Shown: positions 23,957 through 36,899, counted from the stretch's first letter. The stretch: DNA of 64,000 nucleotides from Glebionis coronaria (GCA_025667525.1 CM046882.1:521012618-521076617); one strand, 5' to 3'. A program made the numbers and translations. The notes: generated by a model not told the origin, from the sequence alone.

Positions 23957-26900
23957 TCCTTAATAAAAGGGGGAATCTCGGTTCCCTATGAACAGTTCCC
24001 CCCTCACAACAAAAGTTTTTATATTCATTGTTTCCCCTCACAGCTAAAACTCCACTCACACTCTTCATCACTGTTGTGTGTTAAGTATACCCTTACCCTC
24101 ACCGTTGATTAATTTCTCTCAAAATGGGAGGAAACCGTTGATTGCCTCACACTGTAGCTACAGTTCTACAATCCCATCTCCTCCGCCCATTTGTAATTGT
24201 TGGTTTGTTTACAGCCGTTCATATGGTTTGAGAGAGTATAAGATGTATCTTCTCTCTCATCTTCTTCATTTGGTCTCACCTAACGATTGATACCAACATC
24301 TATCTGATCTAAAATAGATCGTTATCGTTGATCCAAGCTTTGTCTCATCTAACTATTGGGGCGTCTTTGATGTCACGGATGATACCCTAAACATTCGATT
24401 GATACCCAAAATATTTGGGTTTTCTTGCGATCTTAGAGATGCGATGGTATGAGATGAGGGAGATGGTTTCTTATTGCGCATCTTGGTATTTCTTTATTAT
24501 GCTGGTACTTGTTCTTTTACTTTACTGTTGTTTCTACAGTTGTTTAGATTTTGATGTTGACCCACGTATTCTCATTGGATGGAACATTGTTTCGTCGCCG
24601 CTATTGATGGCAGGCGACGATAGCATCATCTTTGTTGTTTACGATTTCTGTTAGAACTTTCGCCTTATGCTCCTTCGATGCCGCCACACTCTTCGATGCC
24701 GCCATCTATGGAGTGCGATGATGAGCCGGTTGGGTGACGATGGTGCTAGGTTTATTGACGCTTGATGGCATACAAGAAAAATAGGTTTTTTTTAATTATT
24801 ATATCTTTAATAAAACTGGAACACATGTGTGGAATCCTTGCTCCATATATATGTTATATCCAGTGGGAATTGGGAACGTGCTCGCTTTTCTTGGATACTA
24901 ATGATTCTACATTTGGAGTATTTGCAGTATGCAATTAGTATGGTTGTTCCTGGGCCTTTTGATTGTTTGATATAATTGGTATAACCCGTCGCTAGGCGTG
25001 ACAATTATTTGGATTTACAGCCGCGACGGGTTTTGTTGGAATGTGTAGTTGTTCAGGCTGTGATGACCTGATCGACTCGGCCTAAACCTGGGATTGTACG
25101 GATTCTTGCAGTTTTTGTACACGGATTATTGCGGTTATTATCCGTACATTTGTGATTATGGCACGTCATTATTTACCCGTTGGACTGTGCAATTGTTCAG
25201 GCTATGATGACCTTGAATGACCCGGGTTAAACCTGAGATTGCAGTATCTTGGCGGGACAACCTTTCGAGGTTGCATTCATGGCGTGTGTATCCGGTCTTT
25301 CTTGAAGGGTTTCTGTCTGAGCCGACCATGGTTAAAAATTTACCTTTCACTTCTGCTTTTTGTGAGCCACAGTTTACGGGCTCCCATGTCTTGATCGGGC
25401 GGCTACACTTTCGTTGTCGTTGTAGCCATGGCGGATGTTCCGAGTGGTTCCCGCAAAAGCGGATCTGAGCCTTAAAAAAATTAGTCGGTTTCTTATGCAC
25501 TATGTGCGTGCTTGATGATGTGTGCGAAGTCCCTTCCTTTGTGTACCATACTTCCATTGGGCGATGATGAATACGAGTGCTTTAGACACTTTTCTGAGCC
25601 ACATGATCATTCGAAAGAGTCAATGGTACGTGCATTGGCAACGCATCAAAAAACTGTCGGTATGTAAACATTTTTTTCTTACATGTTACGTTTTTTTATG
25701 TATGGCTGGCTCAAGGATGTTTGTTTTGCCTTATATAGCCCTCTTACGATTTAGCTGGTTTTTGGCTTATGTTTACAGCATATAAGTTTCTACGGGTGTT
25801 TGTTCCGGCTTCAATAGCTCGTAACCAAATAAGCTAGCTATATAAACTGAAACATAAGTAGTTCAAATGATGATGTCTATCTTGCAGGTGTACAACGTGA
25901 AGTGTGGTCTATCGTTGAACCAGACTTTGATGGTCCTGGAAGACACACCATATTCGGCACAATCAACAGGCCGAAATCAACCATAAAACATAATTTCCAA
26001 AAGACAATCTGCTCATACCAAAGGAGTTCTAACCTGTGAAGCCGCATAGGTTTATCGTGGACAGTAACACCACTAATCAAAAAACATCATTTCAGAAAAC
26101 TTTATTGACAACAAATATACAGGGTTGCACAACAAAACAAGCCGTGCGAGAACGATGCACACTCAACAGTTTAGGCGTCCCTGCGGTCGAGATTGTCCAA
26201 TCCAGTTTTGCGTGCAACAAAGGTACATACTTTCTTTCTAATCTTTGATTTTTCGATCATTTACCTTTTGGATGATAGTAGTTTATTCATTTTACGGGAT
26301 ATTGGTATGTATTTCTAAAAGTTACATTTAAAAATATATGCCTTAATAATGTCACCTATCTTCGCAATGTTACTCTATTTAGACTGCTATTGATGCGAGT
26401 TTGAAATGTAGAAGTAATCTTACAACCGCAGGGGCATCAATATTTCCTACCAAATATGTTTCATATGTGTACTTTTTTTTCAACGGTTGCATCAAAGAAG
26501 TCAGGAAGTTCTCCACATATATATTTTTAAAACCCAAAACCCAATCAAGAGAAATGATTTGTTTAGGGTTTATCTATTTGAGAATGTCCAGGTTCTTGGA
26601 AGGAATTAACAACGCCGAAAAATCAGTAACTGTGATGGTAGTTTTTTTCAGTTGTTCTAAAGAAATGTGTTCAACCCGGAGGTTGCAAATGAAATGGGGC
26701 CGACCATGAATGTTATGTTATTGGAAGGAATCAACAACGCCGCAAAATCGGTAAATGTGGTGGTTGTTTTTGTAGCCGTTTCCAAAAGAAATATGTTCAG
26801 CCCGGAAGCTGCAAATGAAATGGGGCTGACCATCAAGGTCGGAAGGAAGCTGAGAAAAAAAATTAAGGTGCGTTACAAGTAACCTATGTTTATTTATGTA

Positions 26901-27426
26901 GCTTTTGCTATGAACATTTTACTCAAAAATGTGCATATTTATTTAGTATTGCCTTGAAATTATTGTGAAACTGTTCTTGTTTAATTATGCTCAAATAATA
27001 CTTTGTCGTGGCGTTTTGATTGTCAACTAATAGGTATCGGGTTTGACTAAGATTACTGATTCACATGTATGTTTGCTATCATTATGATAGGGAATTGATG
27101 TTGCACAGAATAATCATAACCATCAAAGTTTATCAGTCTGTCCAAAGCTATAGCCTGACATCAGAAAAAAGAAATAATGTTATAGCCATAGAAATACCGT
27201 AGTACGTTAGTTAATGATTTCAGTAAGCCTACTGAACCAATATGTAAACAATTGATTTTTACATTGCTTTTTCCACGTTGCTTTCGGTTTTTACAAACTG
27301 ATTTTTTTTCTTCAGGTAGATTCTCTTTTATGTATTGTAAAAATCTATGCTATTATCTATAAACTAGGCAGGGTGAATATCATCATAGTAAAACGCACCG
27401 CGGCGAAGCACGAGCACAATCCCTAG
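23957..27426 (+). mobile_element. candidate non-autonomous Helitron
   Basis: The right end reads caccgcggcgaagcacgag then cacaatcccCTAG (27423-27426) followed by T: a GC-rich short hairpin then CTAG|T, as in plant Helitrons. Two possible left ends share attatatc(c/t)ttaataaaa: TC at 23957 and TC at 24804, each preceded by A. So the element is about 3.5 or 2.6 kb, or two are nested. No Rep/helicase gene is present. The interior has no recognised gene but holds a coding-like 125-bp duplication. No target duplication is expected for Helitrons, so proof needs an empty site. Confidence 0.42.
26593..26842 (+). repeat. two diverged tandem copies of a 125-bp coding-like unit
   Basis: Units start at 26593 and 26718, both with ttggaaggaat(t/c)aacaacgcc, and share a later block gcaaatgaaatgggg(c/t)(c/t)gacc. 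Many differences are consistent with codon-third changes: the second copy reads LEGINNAAKSVN and FSPEAANEMGLTIKVG. It looks like a captured, internally duplicated exon of an unknown gene. Confidence 0.6.
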
Positions 27427-28170
27427 TGAAACAAAAAGCTAGAAAACACAAAACCTCATGTCAAGACCACAAGATGTATTATTTCAAGTAAATTCTAGCA
27501 ACATAACATTAAAATTAGTATATTAGTTCAAGCTGTGAGGGTCAGCACCTTCTTTGGTCCTCACATAACTCCGCTTTTGCACGAGACCCGTAAATGATAT
27601 TTTCAAATGTTTTGTGACGTTTTAAAGTTTTTTATTAGTTTTGTGATATTTGACGATACGAGAAATATGATGTTATGGAATAAAAGTATTTTTGATGTTA
27701 TAAGATATTATGGTATTATCATAAAAAGTGTTAATGTAACAGAATTTTTTTATAATGTTATTTGTGATAGCACGAAAAGAAAAAAAGCAATATATACAAC
27801 CATCTTTTTATCAACTTAAACTTATCTCGATAAGCCTCATCTTCCAAGAAGAAAACGATACTCGAAAGCCACAAATACTTTTATTTATAAAACAAGTACC
27901 ATAGTATTCTTGTCCTTAACATTTTTATAGATAACCTACATTATTACTTGGGTCTATAAAATTTATTTCCTTTGTCTATGACTACGTCAAAGTACATCTC
28001 AAACTTTTTTAATATCACAGCTCATAAGCTACCTAATACACTTTATAAACTCGTATATGGATATATAACGTGATACTAAAGTCTCAAAACTCAAAAGTTT
28101 CTTCCAAAACATCACCCATTAATTACTCACAACAATCATTTTTAAATCCAACATTAATTCCAAAAAGCAT
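27427..28170. other. upstream intergenic region of the DUF761 gene
   Basis: No gene supported. AT-rich sequence leading into the promoter at 28171. Confidence 0.45.
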
Positions 28171-28182
28171 CTATATATATAG
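28171..28182 (+). promoter_or_regulatory. TATA box of DUF761 gene
   Basis: The palindromic ctatatatatag lies 152 bases before the ATG, in a region ending with an A/C-rich leader without other ATG codons after about 28200. The distance suits a leader of about 120 bases. Confidence 0.55.
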
Positions 28183-28333
28183 ATCAATCAATATTGTCCA
28201 CTAGCCTATCATAAAAAAACCACACACTTTATCTAAAGCTTAAAGCAAAAAAAAAACACAACACAAAAGCCTAAACCCAAAAAACACTTTCCTAGTTTCA
28301 TATTCTCACACAACAAAACACCACATTTTCACA

Positions 28334-30112
28334 ATGGATGAATATAGTGATCAAGAAACACCCAAAACACCATTTTGGATACCAAAAACCACCAATGTGC
28401 GCCGCGTCGATAAGTTTCGACGCGGCGCATCTTCGCTCCTTTTCAACTCTGGAGTGTTGATAATCATCCTGCTTATCCTCGCACTTTTCGCGATATTTTT
28501 TATCATCCCACCATCTTTTAACTATAAACCAAACATAGTAAAAAAAAGTTGGGACTCAATAAACCTAGTATTGGTTCTAGTAGCATTAGCATTTGGTTTC
28601 CTTAGTAGGAACATAAACAATGATCAAACACCAAGGTTTACTGATAATAATGGGTTTGGCCGGACTATGTCGGAGTTGTCCACCGGAACTCCGGTGAAAA
28701 GTCCGGCGAAGTGGGCCCCACAGGAATGGTATGATTTTCCAGAGCAACCCATTGTTGGGCTGAGAAGGCACAAGAGTACAAGCTCGTATCCTGATCTCCG
28801 GGAGCTGGTGGACCAGAACCACCGTGCCGGACCACCGTATAGATTTTCCGATGATACTCATTTTAGATATGAATCATATGATAGATATGATAGATACTAT
28901 TTCAGGAAAGAACAAGATCTGGGTGTTAAAGAAGATGTGTTTCTTGATACGGTGGTGGAGAGTAAAGAGGATGTTGCAGTTGAAAATGAGGTGGTGGTGG
29001 CTCAGCCGCCACCGCCGCCATCTCCGCCGCCTCCGCCGCCAGCTCCGGTGAGGAAGTCAGTGAGGACTTATCATAGTGTTGCTAAAAATGAAGTTGAAAA
29101 AGATGGTATCATGGAGAAAACTGAAGAAAAAAAGTCGCCGGAAAATGAAGTGAAGCTGCCGGAAAATATGGATTCCGGTCACCGGGAAAGAGTTGTTAGG
29201 AAGAAAGGTAAAGGGGAAAGGAGAAGAGCAAGAAGCTCAGAACCCAGAAAAATGGTGGTGGAAGATGATGATTTAGTGGCGGCGCCGTCGTCTCCGGTGG
29301 CGGCTGCGGCGGTGGAGGTGTTACCGGAGATTCAAGAGCTTGAGCAGAATGTGGTAAGAAAACTTGAAAGAAAGAAAAGTGGAAGTGCTACTAAAGAGTT
29401 TTTTACATCTTTCTATTTAAAAAAGAAGAAAAAAAGACAAAGGCATAAAAGTGTGGATAATTTGGATAGTTTTTTAACCCATCCGCAGCCGGCGGCGGTT
29501 AATTTTCACTTACCGCCGCCGTCTCCACCACCTCCGCCTCCACCACTACCTCCGCCGCCTTCGGTGTTTAATAACTTGTTCACGTCGAAAAAAGAGAGAA
29601 GAAAGAAAGTTGCAATGTCCACTCCTCCTCCGGCACCGCCGCCTTTGCCGCCGAAGCGTGCACCAAAACCGACTACTACTAGAGTTTCGCCTTTCGTGAC
29701 GGAGAAGCCTCGAAAGCCGGTTAAGATGAGTTTTTTCAACGGCATTGATGATAGTTCTAGCGGCGGCGAGTCTCCGATGAGTCGGATCCCGCCGCCTCCG
29801 CCAATGCCGCCTTTCAGAATGCCGGATTGGAAGTTCCCGGTGGAAGGTGATTATGTTAGGGTGCAAAGCACGTTGAGTTCCGAATGTGGGTCACCTGATC
29901 GCGATGAATCTCAATCGCCCTTGTCTGCCAAGGCGTCTCCCGGGCCAGCGTTTTGTCCGAGCCCGGATGTTGACACCAAGGCGGACACTTTCATCGCAAG
30001 GTTTCGGGCCGGGCTAAAGCTTGAGAAAATCAATTCTTTCAATCAAAATCAAAGCAGTAGGATGTCTAATCTCGGGCCCAGCCCGGGCCCAAGTCGGAGT
30101 ACTCGGTTTTAA
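28334..30112 (+). CDS. proline-rich membrane protein with C-terminal DUF761 motif
   Basis: Single-exon frame of 592 residues from ATG 28334. Two hydrophobic segments near the N-terminus (about 37-59 and 75-92) suggest a membrane hairpin or two spans. The rest is long and hydrophilic, with several Pro-rich runs (about 215-235, 390-415, 425-445) mixed with Lys/Arg-rich and acidic stretches. Residues about 545-569 carry the DUF761 motif (VDTKADTFIARFRAGLKLEK), a plant-specific C-terminal block. Such genes are usually annotated as hydroxyproline-rich or DUF761 proteins with no established function. Intactness over 1.8 kb and strong codon periodicity support a real gene. It is tail-to-tail with the Alfin-like gene. 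A perfect hairpin spans codons 22-32. Confidence 0.88.
   Translation: MDEYSDQETPKTPFWIPKTTNVRRVDKFRRGASSLLFNSGVLIIILLILALFAIFFIIPPSFNYKPNIVKKSWDSINLVLVLVALAFGFLSRNINNDQTPRFTDNNGFGRTMSELSTGTPVKSPAKWAPQEWYDFPEQPIVGLRRHKSTSSYPDLRELVDQNHRAGPPYRFSDDTHFRYESYDRYDRYYFRKEQDLGVKEDVFLDTVVESKEDVAVENEVVVAQPPPPPSPPPPPPAPVRKSVRTYHSVAKNEVEKDGIMEKTEEKKSPENEVKLPENMDSGHRERVVRKKGKGERRRARSSEPRKMVVEDDDLVAAPSSPVAAAAVEVLPEIQELEQNVVRKLERKKSGSATKEFFTSFYLKKKKKRQRHKSVDNLDSFLTHPQPAAVNFHLPPPSPPPPPPPLPPPPSVFNNLFTSKKERRKKVAMSTPPPAPPPLPPKRAPKPTTTRVSPFVTEKPRKPVKMSFFNGIDDSSSGGESPMSRIPPPPPMPPFRMPDWKFPVEGDYVRVQSTLSSECGSPDRDESQSPLSAKASPGPAFCPSPDVDTKADTFIARFRAGLKLEKINSFNQNQSSRMSNLGPSPGPSRSTRF
28398..28429. repeat. perfect 13-bp GC-rich inverted repeat inside the DUF761 coding start
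   Basis: Arms tgcgccgcgtcga (28398-28410) and tcgacgcggcgca (28417-28429) surround the loop taagtt. It encodes VRRVDKFRRGA, so each arm includes an Arg-Arg pair with different codon phases. Confidence 0.9.
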
Positions 30113-31247
30113 GTATTTGATAATCTTAAACTTTTTACTTAATTTTTTTTTTGTTTTAAATATTTTGATGGTAATTTGGGGTATGTGAGGATGACAGATA
30201 TGATTTTGTTGGTATTGGATTTGAGTGATGTAAAGCATGTGATCTCCTTATTTTCTTGATGTTTTTTGGTTACTTTTGGTAGTGTTTTTTAGCTGTCTTG
30301 AGAATGAAAGGAGGACTAAAATAAGGAATCATATTGTACATAGGATTGGCATGAGTTAATACTAGGGAATAAAAACATGTGTTGCTTTCTATATCCAATC
30401 TCAAGTTTTTTTATTTATAGAAAGTTGTATATGATTCCATTGCATACTGTGTAGCTTTGTAAGGTTATTTGATATTGAGACAGTCATAACTATGTTTGTT
30501 TTTCTTGACATTTTGTTCGGTTAGCGGGTTTCCGCGGCTTAGCCGTAAAAACATGTTTCTTCAAGTAGTCCAGGCTAAATTTGTTATTATCTCATCTCTA
30601 ACATAGATGTTTTGTTCAGCCTAATGAATCTGATTGCTAACTTGCAGGCCATAGTAAATTTATAATTGCAGTAAATATAAATTGCTAATGGTTAACTGAG
30701 ACTTGTAACACATTATATGAAAACTTGTTAAAGGTCTGTAATCACTTTTTTGAACTCACATCCTCACATGGGTCGAAAATCCAGTGACCATTTGAGTTTT
30801 TATTAGAACAAACAAGTATTGCAGAACTTCTCGTCTACAAAAACACCAGACGTTTGACTTAACAACCTTCTACGGCAGCCAGCAGAGTCAGAGGGGAAAG
30901 ATTTAAAAACCATTTCTTGTGGTATGACAATTATCGGGCAGATCAATGTCATCAAACAAAAAACTACCGAGAGAATGGCACTGAATTTCATCTCCACTCC
31001 ATGCCAATCAAATGCGTGACATTGTATTTCCTTTTGACATTTTCTGTTTCTCCAAAGTCCAAAGAGCAGTTAAAAAGCAGTAGAGTTGTTGAACCGGCAA
31101 AAAGGAATTATTCAAACATGTAGGTAATACTTGTATTAGTAACTAAAAGTTATGCAGTATACACCAAGTCACCAACTGAGATCAAATATGCATGCAATAA
31201 ACAGCCTTAAGCAACCTACATCATCATGATATCTAATACAGGAATCA
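30113..31247. other. tail-to-tail intergenic region
   Basis: Probably contains the 3' UTRs of the DUF761 gene (plus) and the Alfin-like gene (minus). No further gene seen. Confidence 0.5.
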
Positions 31248-34200
31248 TCAAGGTCGAACTTTCTTGCTGCTGCAAGACGGACACTTGTATTGCTTGATCT
31301 TCTCTGCTCTCGCCGGGGTGATGTTCACACATTTCCCATGGAACCACTTCTCACAAATATCACAGCAGATCCAGAATTCATTTGATGCATAATTTTCCCC
31401 GCATGACCCACATAAGGTATCTTCATGCTCGTCCTCATCCTCATCTTCTTCATCATTCAACCCTTCTTCTTCTTCTTCCTCAGGCGGTGGTGGTGGTGGT
31501 GGTAGTGGCTACAAAAAAACATAATTGTAATTTCTGACAAATTTTATGGACGATTAAGTAAAGTAATTGCACAGAATAGCAATAAACTTTCACAATTCTT
31601 CAAAAATAATATTAACATATTCTGGAATTACCAGAATCGCCATGTGCATTTATCTTTTCACCAATCATAACAACACACTTTCAGTTTTCACGAATTGTTC
31701 AAAATACAAGAGATCATTTTTTCATGGTTGCTATGTCCCTATGATTGGTAAAAAATAAAGTATGCTGCTGTTTCTGATAATCTGATATATCATCAAAGTA
31801 TAGTGTTATGATTGGTAAAAGTGCGAGGATATCTTATATTTTTACGCAACTGTCCCTATAGGATTTCAAAGATTAGAAGATTGATATACCTTTGAGTTTG
31901 ATTTGGACTTGGTGCTACTGTGATTCGAAACTGTGGATTTCTCTTTCTGGTTGGCCTGTGCCATTCCATTTACAACTTCAAACACTGTTGGGAGATCGTT
32001 TATCATGTTGAAAAGTCGCTTCCTGTAAAATGGAATCAATTAATCAAAAAGGCACTCAATACATAATCCAGCATAGATAATATTTCAGTAAGCGTTAGAG
32101 ACAGGTTGGTAGGCTTGAACAGAATGCTAAAAGAAATGGAATGGACAGGGGTATGATATAAGTAGATACGCTTATATAAATAACTTTGTAAATCTAAAAT
32201 ATAGAGGGTGTACAATATCATCTCTATTTACACATTATTTGATGCTGTGGACGTTATTGAGTTTTCTACGCAGAAAATATACAAATTGAACATAATGAAA
32301 ACTCGATAACAATTTCAATTAAGATCTAATAAAAGATGACAAAAACGCAGTTTAGTTAACGTTTTTTGTTAATTTTTAAGGACTTACGTTATTGAAAAAT
32401 TACATAAATACAACCGAGTTATATAGTTAACTTTATTATCCATTCCATGATGGATTGGGGAAAATGGAGAGTTATTGACGCCTCTCTGCCATGGAATGGT
32501 CCATTCCATTCCATCAGACTTGGCAAACATTACTAAAAGCTGCCTAAAACACATTGCGGTATTACAGAATCAATTGACCAGAGAAATTACAAGCTAAGAA
32601 GGAACGTCCCTTTATTTTAGAAGAAATTTTTTTTTTACCACTTGTCGAAACCAAAGAGAAGAATAACTCGTGTAAAAATTGATGATGGAAATAAACAAAT
32701 AAATACAAAGATTATATATACACAAAAGAGTAGAAAGCTAATTAGCTAAAGGTCAAAACTAATGGGCCTACACTATGGACATGAGGCTTTCCTAAGAAGC
32801 TAACGATGCTTTCCTAGGAAGAAGCTAGCAAGGCTTCCATATGAAGCTAGAGGCAATAACTCCCAATAAGATACTCAAAACGTTACACGTACTGTGATAA
32901 CATAGAAAAGGACAATACGACTTACAAGGCAGTGAACTGTAAGTTCATCCTTACTATTAGTGAAACCTGGTATGGGTCAGAACTTACCTGTCTAATTTTC
33001 CAAAACCAAATCTGGCACCAAAATAGAAGGAAACAGAAAGCAACCAAGCATCACTGTGAACAGCAACTAAAGATAACCAGTCTTTTTCTTGCATTCCATC
33101 CCTTGCAAAATTGATTCCCAATGCTGGTTCTGGAAGTTCAGGAGGTACCTCTTCGGCAGGTAAATTGACTTCCCATTGCTCACTAGGAAACCCATACAAA
33201 CACAGGTTCTCCTTTTCTGTACAAACACAATGCAGACCGTTTCCACATTATGAAGCAGAAATACAAAATTATTCAGGAAGGAAAAAAAATGCTCATTCAT
33301 TTATCCCTTGTAATTACATCAATATCCCAGACATCCATGCTTAAGAGTTAAAGAGAGATATTGAACTCTAATAGATGCTAACATGTGTATATCATACACT
33401 AAGCTATATTCAACATAGAGGCAGTAGTTGGTAAGCACATCAGATTAGTGCCTGTACTAATCTATTTCGACAAACAAATATATAGTAATAGATGTTTCAT
33501 TCACTATTAGTGCTTGTACAGTTGTACTAATCTATCTTCCGACTATTATTACTTTATTGGCAATCAACAACATACTGAGCACAGCTCAATTATAAAGACC
33601 AGATGATCCAGGTGCTTCCTGTGCAGAAGCATTTATAAAGGATTTGCAATGTTTTTGACACGATGCTAACCAAAAACATATCACTCATGTCATGTGCTTG
33701 CACATGAAAACATAGCCAGTTTGGCTAGTCTTAGTAACACCTTTTATGTCATATGTCAGCTTACAAGAGTGTCAAACAAACTAAAAGTACAAATACTATA
33801 CTAACAAATAACAGGCGGTAACTTGTAAGAGTGTGAAAGAAAAACTAGTGTATATAATAAGAAACTTGACAAACACAAGTTTACTGCAGACAATATGCCA
33901 CATATTTAAACAGTAATGAACCACAAGGTATTACAATGAATCATTAAGCACAATTGCAAGAATAAAGACATTAACATTAGATGTAGAAACTAATCGGTGA
34001 CAATAACACAAGCCAAGGGTCAACAGAATGTCAGATAGTTATTTAACTGGTTGATATATATGCAAAAAAGAAGCAAAACAATTTGTGGAATCACAGAAAA
34101 AGCAATTGTTTCCATAAATTAACAGAGAAATTATCTTCAGAAAAGTCAAATATCGCAACTAGAGGCATTATGGATGAGTGGATGACCATTGAGAACACTT

Positions 34201-36899
34201 GACACAGCATAAGTGATGGACATAACATAAGAAACGGTGTTCATCACATGTGGTTACATCATCCAAATTTCCATTTGTATGCCTTCATGACAAATATGAT
34301 GAGAGCGATTCTATTAAGAGGGCTAGCTCAGTCCAAACTCTAAAGCAAGTTTAGCTTACGCATTTAGTAAAAGAGAAGATTCCTTTCCAGGCATTCATCG
34401 CACATACACAATTTAGCCTATATACATGTCCTTCCACTTTATGCATTTAGATAAAGAGAATACTACATCAATGTTTATGTAGTGACCAAATGGTCATTAT
34501 TTCTTACTACTAACAAATCTTTTTCATATTCTAAAGTGTACTAGGGAGATAATAATTTGTATGTTAATATATTTTTGTTAGCAACTCACTGGTCTAGACC
34601 AGAAGACCTAAACAGGTTCCTAGTCTTCAGATGACAAACCTAAAAGAACATATTGTGGCAACTTTAAAATAACTGTATCATTTATTTAATAGAATCAATC
34701 TACGGAACGGAAAAACTAAGCCAACATACTTACTGGAACTGTATCCTTCAAAAGAATTAAGTCTATGAACCATCAAACTCAAATGGCTTTCTTAAAAAAA
34801 AGGTGCATGTAAGGGTTTAAAAGGTGTTCATATCCACTCACTTTCCATGTTCCATAATAGGCTACATTAGCAACTATGCGTGCAATTTGAATTTACGGTC
34901 CTAAACTCTTGATATACTTAATCCCTACCAAATTAATTTCAAAGCAAATGCAATCACTTGAAATACTCTTTGTAGATTACGATTAAGTTTACAAACTTTG
35001 AACATTACTGCACATTTATGCTTCAAAACACGTAAGAAGGTAAAAACATCTCCAAAATCACTAGATTTTCCACACAAAAAAGGCAATTGATATAGCTACA
35101 TCAGTCACTATACACCTACCTTATCTACCAAATCTGTGCACTGACTCATATTAACAAAATCCTGATAGTTATAGAAGCCCCGTTCATGTATTTCAAGTCA
35201 AGTTCATTCTCACACAGTTCATATGACCATGTATTAGCTTATCACAACATGCAATTCTTTATTCTTCTAAACAAGTAGTGAAATTGTGGTATAACTTCAG
35301 TTCATATTTTTTTAACTTCTTTTGGGGATCGCTTTTTTTCCCTTCTGGTATTTTGCTTATCAGCAGTTTTGTGGATTACTGTTTCCGTATTCTTCCATTC
35401 TACAGAAATAAGCAAATCCAAACACTCTTTCCAGAAGTTATATTTAGGGTCAATGTCATAAAATAGCATTTTACTTTTTTCAATGGACCATTTTAGTAAT
35501 TAAACTTTTTTTTTGTAAGGTCTGAGTTATTACACGTACTTTTCTGGTTTAAAATAGTAATCACTTTCCCCTTATTTCACCCGTGATCAACATAACGTGG
35601 CACAAGTTTATCGTCATATATTGATGTGGTTTAACTGTTTAGTTCATGTGTTACGAAAACGAGACAGAAAGAAGAAACTAAAAAATCCATAGATTTTTCA
35701 GTTTTCTTTAACATGTCAGCAAAAACTTACATGACTTTAGACATTTAAACCGGTCATGCAGATTATGAGTTATACGATTATCTAATAATTACTACCATTT
35801 AAACCATAAAAGTACAAGTAATAACTAAAACGGTACAAAAAAACTTAAATTACTAAATTGGTCCATAGGCAAATGTACAATGCTATTTCATGATTTAAAG
35901 CCGCAAAACATTGCATACAATAAACCTCCATTAATCACAATTAGACATAGGATCAACCTACAAGCCAATTTCCAAGTAACGCACCGCGTTATCAAAATGA
36001 TTAAAAAAAAGGTATCCAACTTTTAATTTTGCGTGCAGTAAGAGTAACTTTTACAACTTACACCTTCACATGTTCATGTGTCAACATGTTATCGGATAAC
36101 TTCGCAAAAAGTGACTCTTATTGCACAAAAAATAAAAGTTGAATACCTTCTTTTTTTAATCATCTTGATAGTGTGGTGCGATAATTAGGAATTGGCTTGT
36201 AATTTGATCCTATGTTTAACTGCGATTAATAGAGGTTTATTGTATTTCTATGCAATGAAATACGGAGTACTATATTAATTAGGAATCTTATATTATAAAG
36301 GATTCGGCCCTTATAATTAAGGTGGATTCTTAATGATTCATAAATAACCTTGAGATGGAAAGTAACATTTTACGGTGGCAACAAACGGACGTCTTTTCAA
36401 AAAAAAAGTATCATGAAATATCTCAGTTTCTTCTTGAAATACTCTTTGATTCAGCGATATTAAAAAGTTTTTAAATCGTAAACGCAAAAAATTTAACCGT
36501 GAAATTAACGTTGTAACAAATATTTTATTACAACCAAGTAACTTCATGACACCGCCGTTAACCTATAGTTTTATACCTTTCTTTCGCATAAAACTATTAA
36601 CCTAATTAAATAAATATGAACAAATGAACAACATTAAATTAAATAAAATTAATAATATAAAAAAAGTAACAAACCAGGATCACACTGCTGATAAAAGTCA
36701 CCAACATCTGTAATAACAAATAAACACAATTAGTATAACAATAAAAAAAAAAATTTAAATGTTATAAAAAAATTTATATAAAATTTTTTATAAAAAAATA
36801 GGACAGACCAGTGGTAAGAGCTTTGATAATTCCGGTACGGCGACCTTTGAAATCACGGAAGACTTCTTCGACGGTACGAGGGTTATAGCTTGCTTCCAT
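31248..36899 (-). CDS. Alfin-like PHD-finger protein (histone H3K4me3 reader)
   Basis: Five exons with GT-AG borders: 36899-36809, 36707-36675, 33216-32988, 32022-31890 and 31508-31248 (TGA), total 747 bases, 248 residues. The start [20 protein letters not shown] and the long conserved Alfin domain ([63 protein letters not shown]) cover residues 1 to about 135. A Ser/Lys-rich linker, a run of prolines and an acidic run follow, then a C-terminal PHD finger at 195-241 with the Cys4-His-Cys3 pattern ([24 protein letters not shown]). Family members are about 250 residues, nuclear, and bind H3K4me3 through the PHD finger; that function is from the family. No lesion is visible. Intron 2 (33217-36674, 3.5 kb) holds two foldback elements. 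Upstream of the ATG the transcript leader is CT-rich (36950-36970). Confidence 0.95.
35458..35891. mobile_element. MITE with ~100-bp inverted repeats in Alfin-like intron 2
   Basis: Left arm from 35461 (aaatagcatt ... caatggacca) pairs with the right arm ending 35888 over about 100 bases at roughly 80% by eye. Arm length suggests a MULE-type MITE, but I found no 9-bp target duplication; only cat is shared at both sides. Confidence 0.65.
35911..36255. mobile_element. foldback element with ~135-bp arms in Alfin-like intron 2
   Basis: Left arm (from about 35918, caataaacctccattaatc) and right arm (inverse complement from about 36247, caataaacctctattaatc) stay alignable for about 135 bases at roughly 80-85% by eye. 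A loop of about 60 bases around 36060-36110 separates them. It starts 20 bases after the previous MITE. The intron transcript could fold into a long hairpin. Confidence 0.75.

Noticed and set aside
24415..24654. 79-codon hydrophobic frame
   Set aside because: Looks like a membrane protein but is T-rich sequence inside the candidate Helitron with no family match or splice context.
28586..28861. 91-codon frame opposite the DUF761 gene
   Set aside because: Antisense shadow of a clear gene, with no motif.
32110..32520. Inverted tccattccat words in Alfin-like intron 3
   Set aside because: Short low-complexity pairing (atggaatggac against ggtccattccat) without definable ends or a target duplication.
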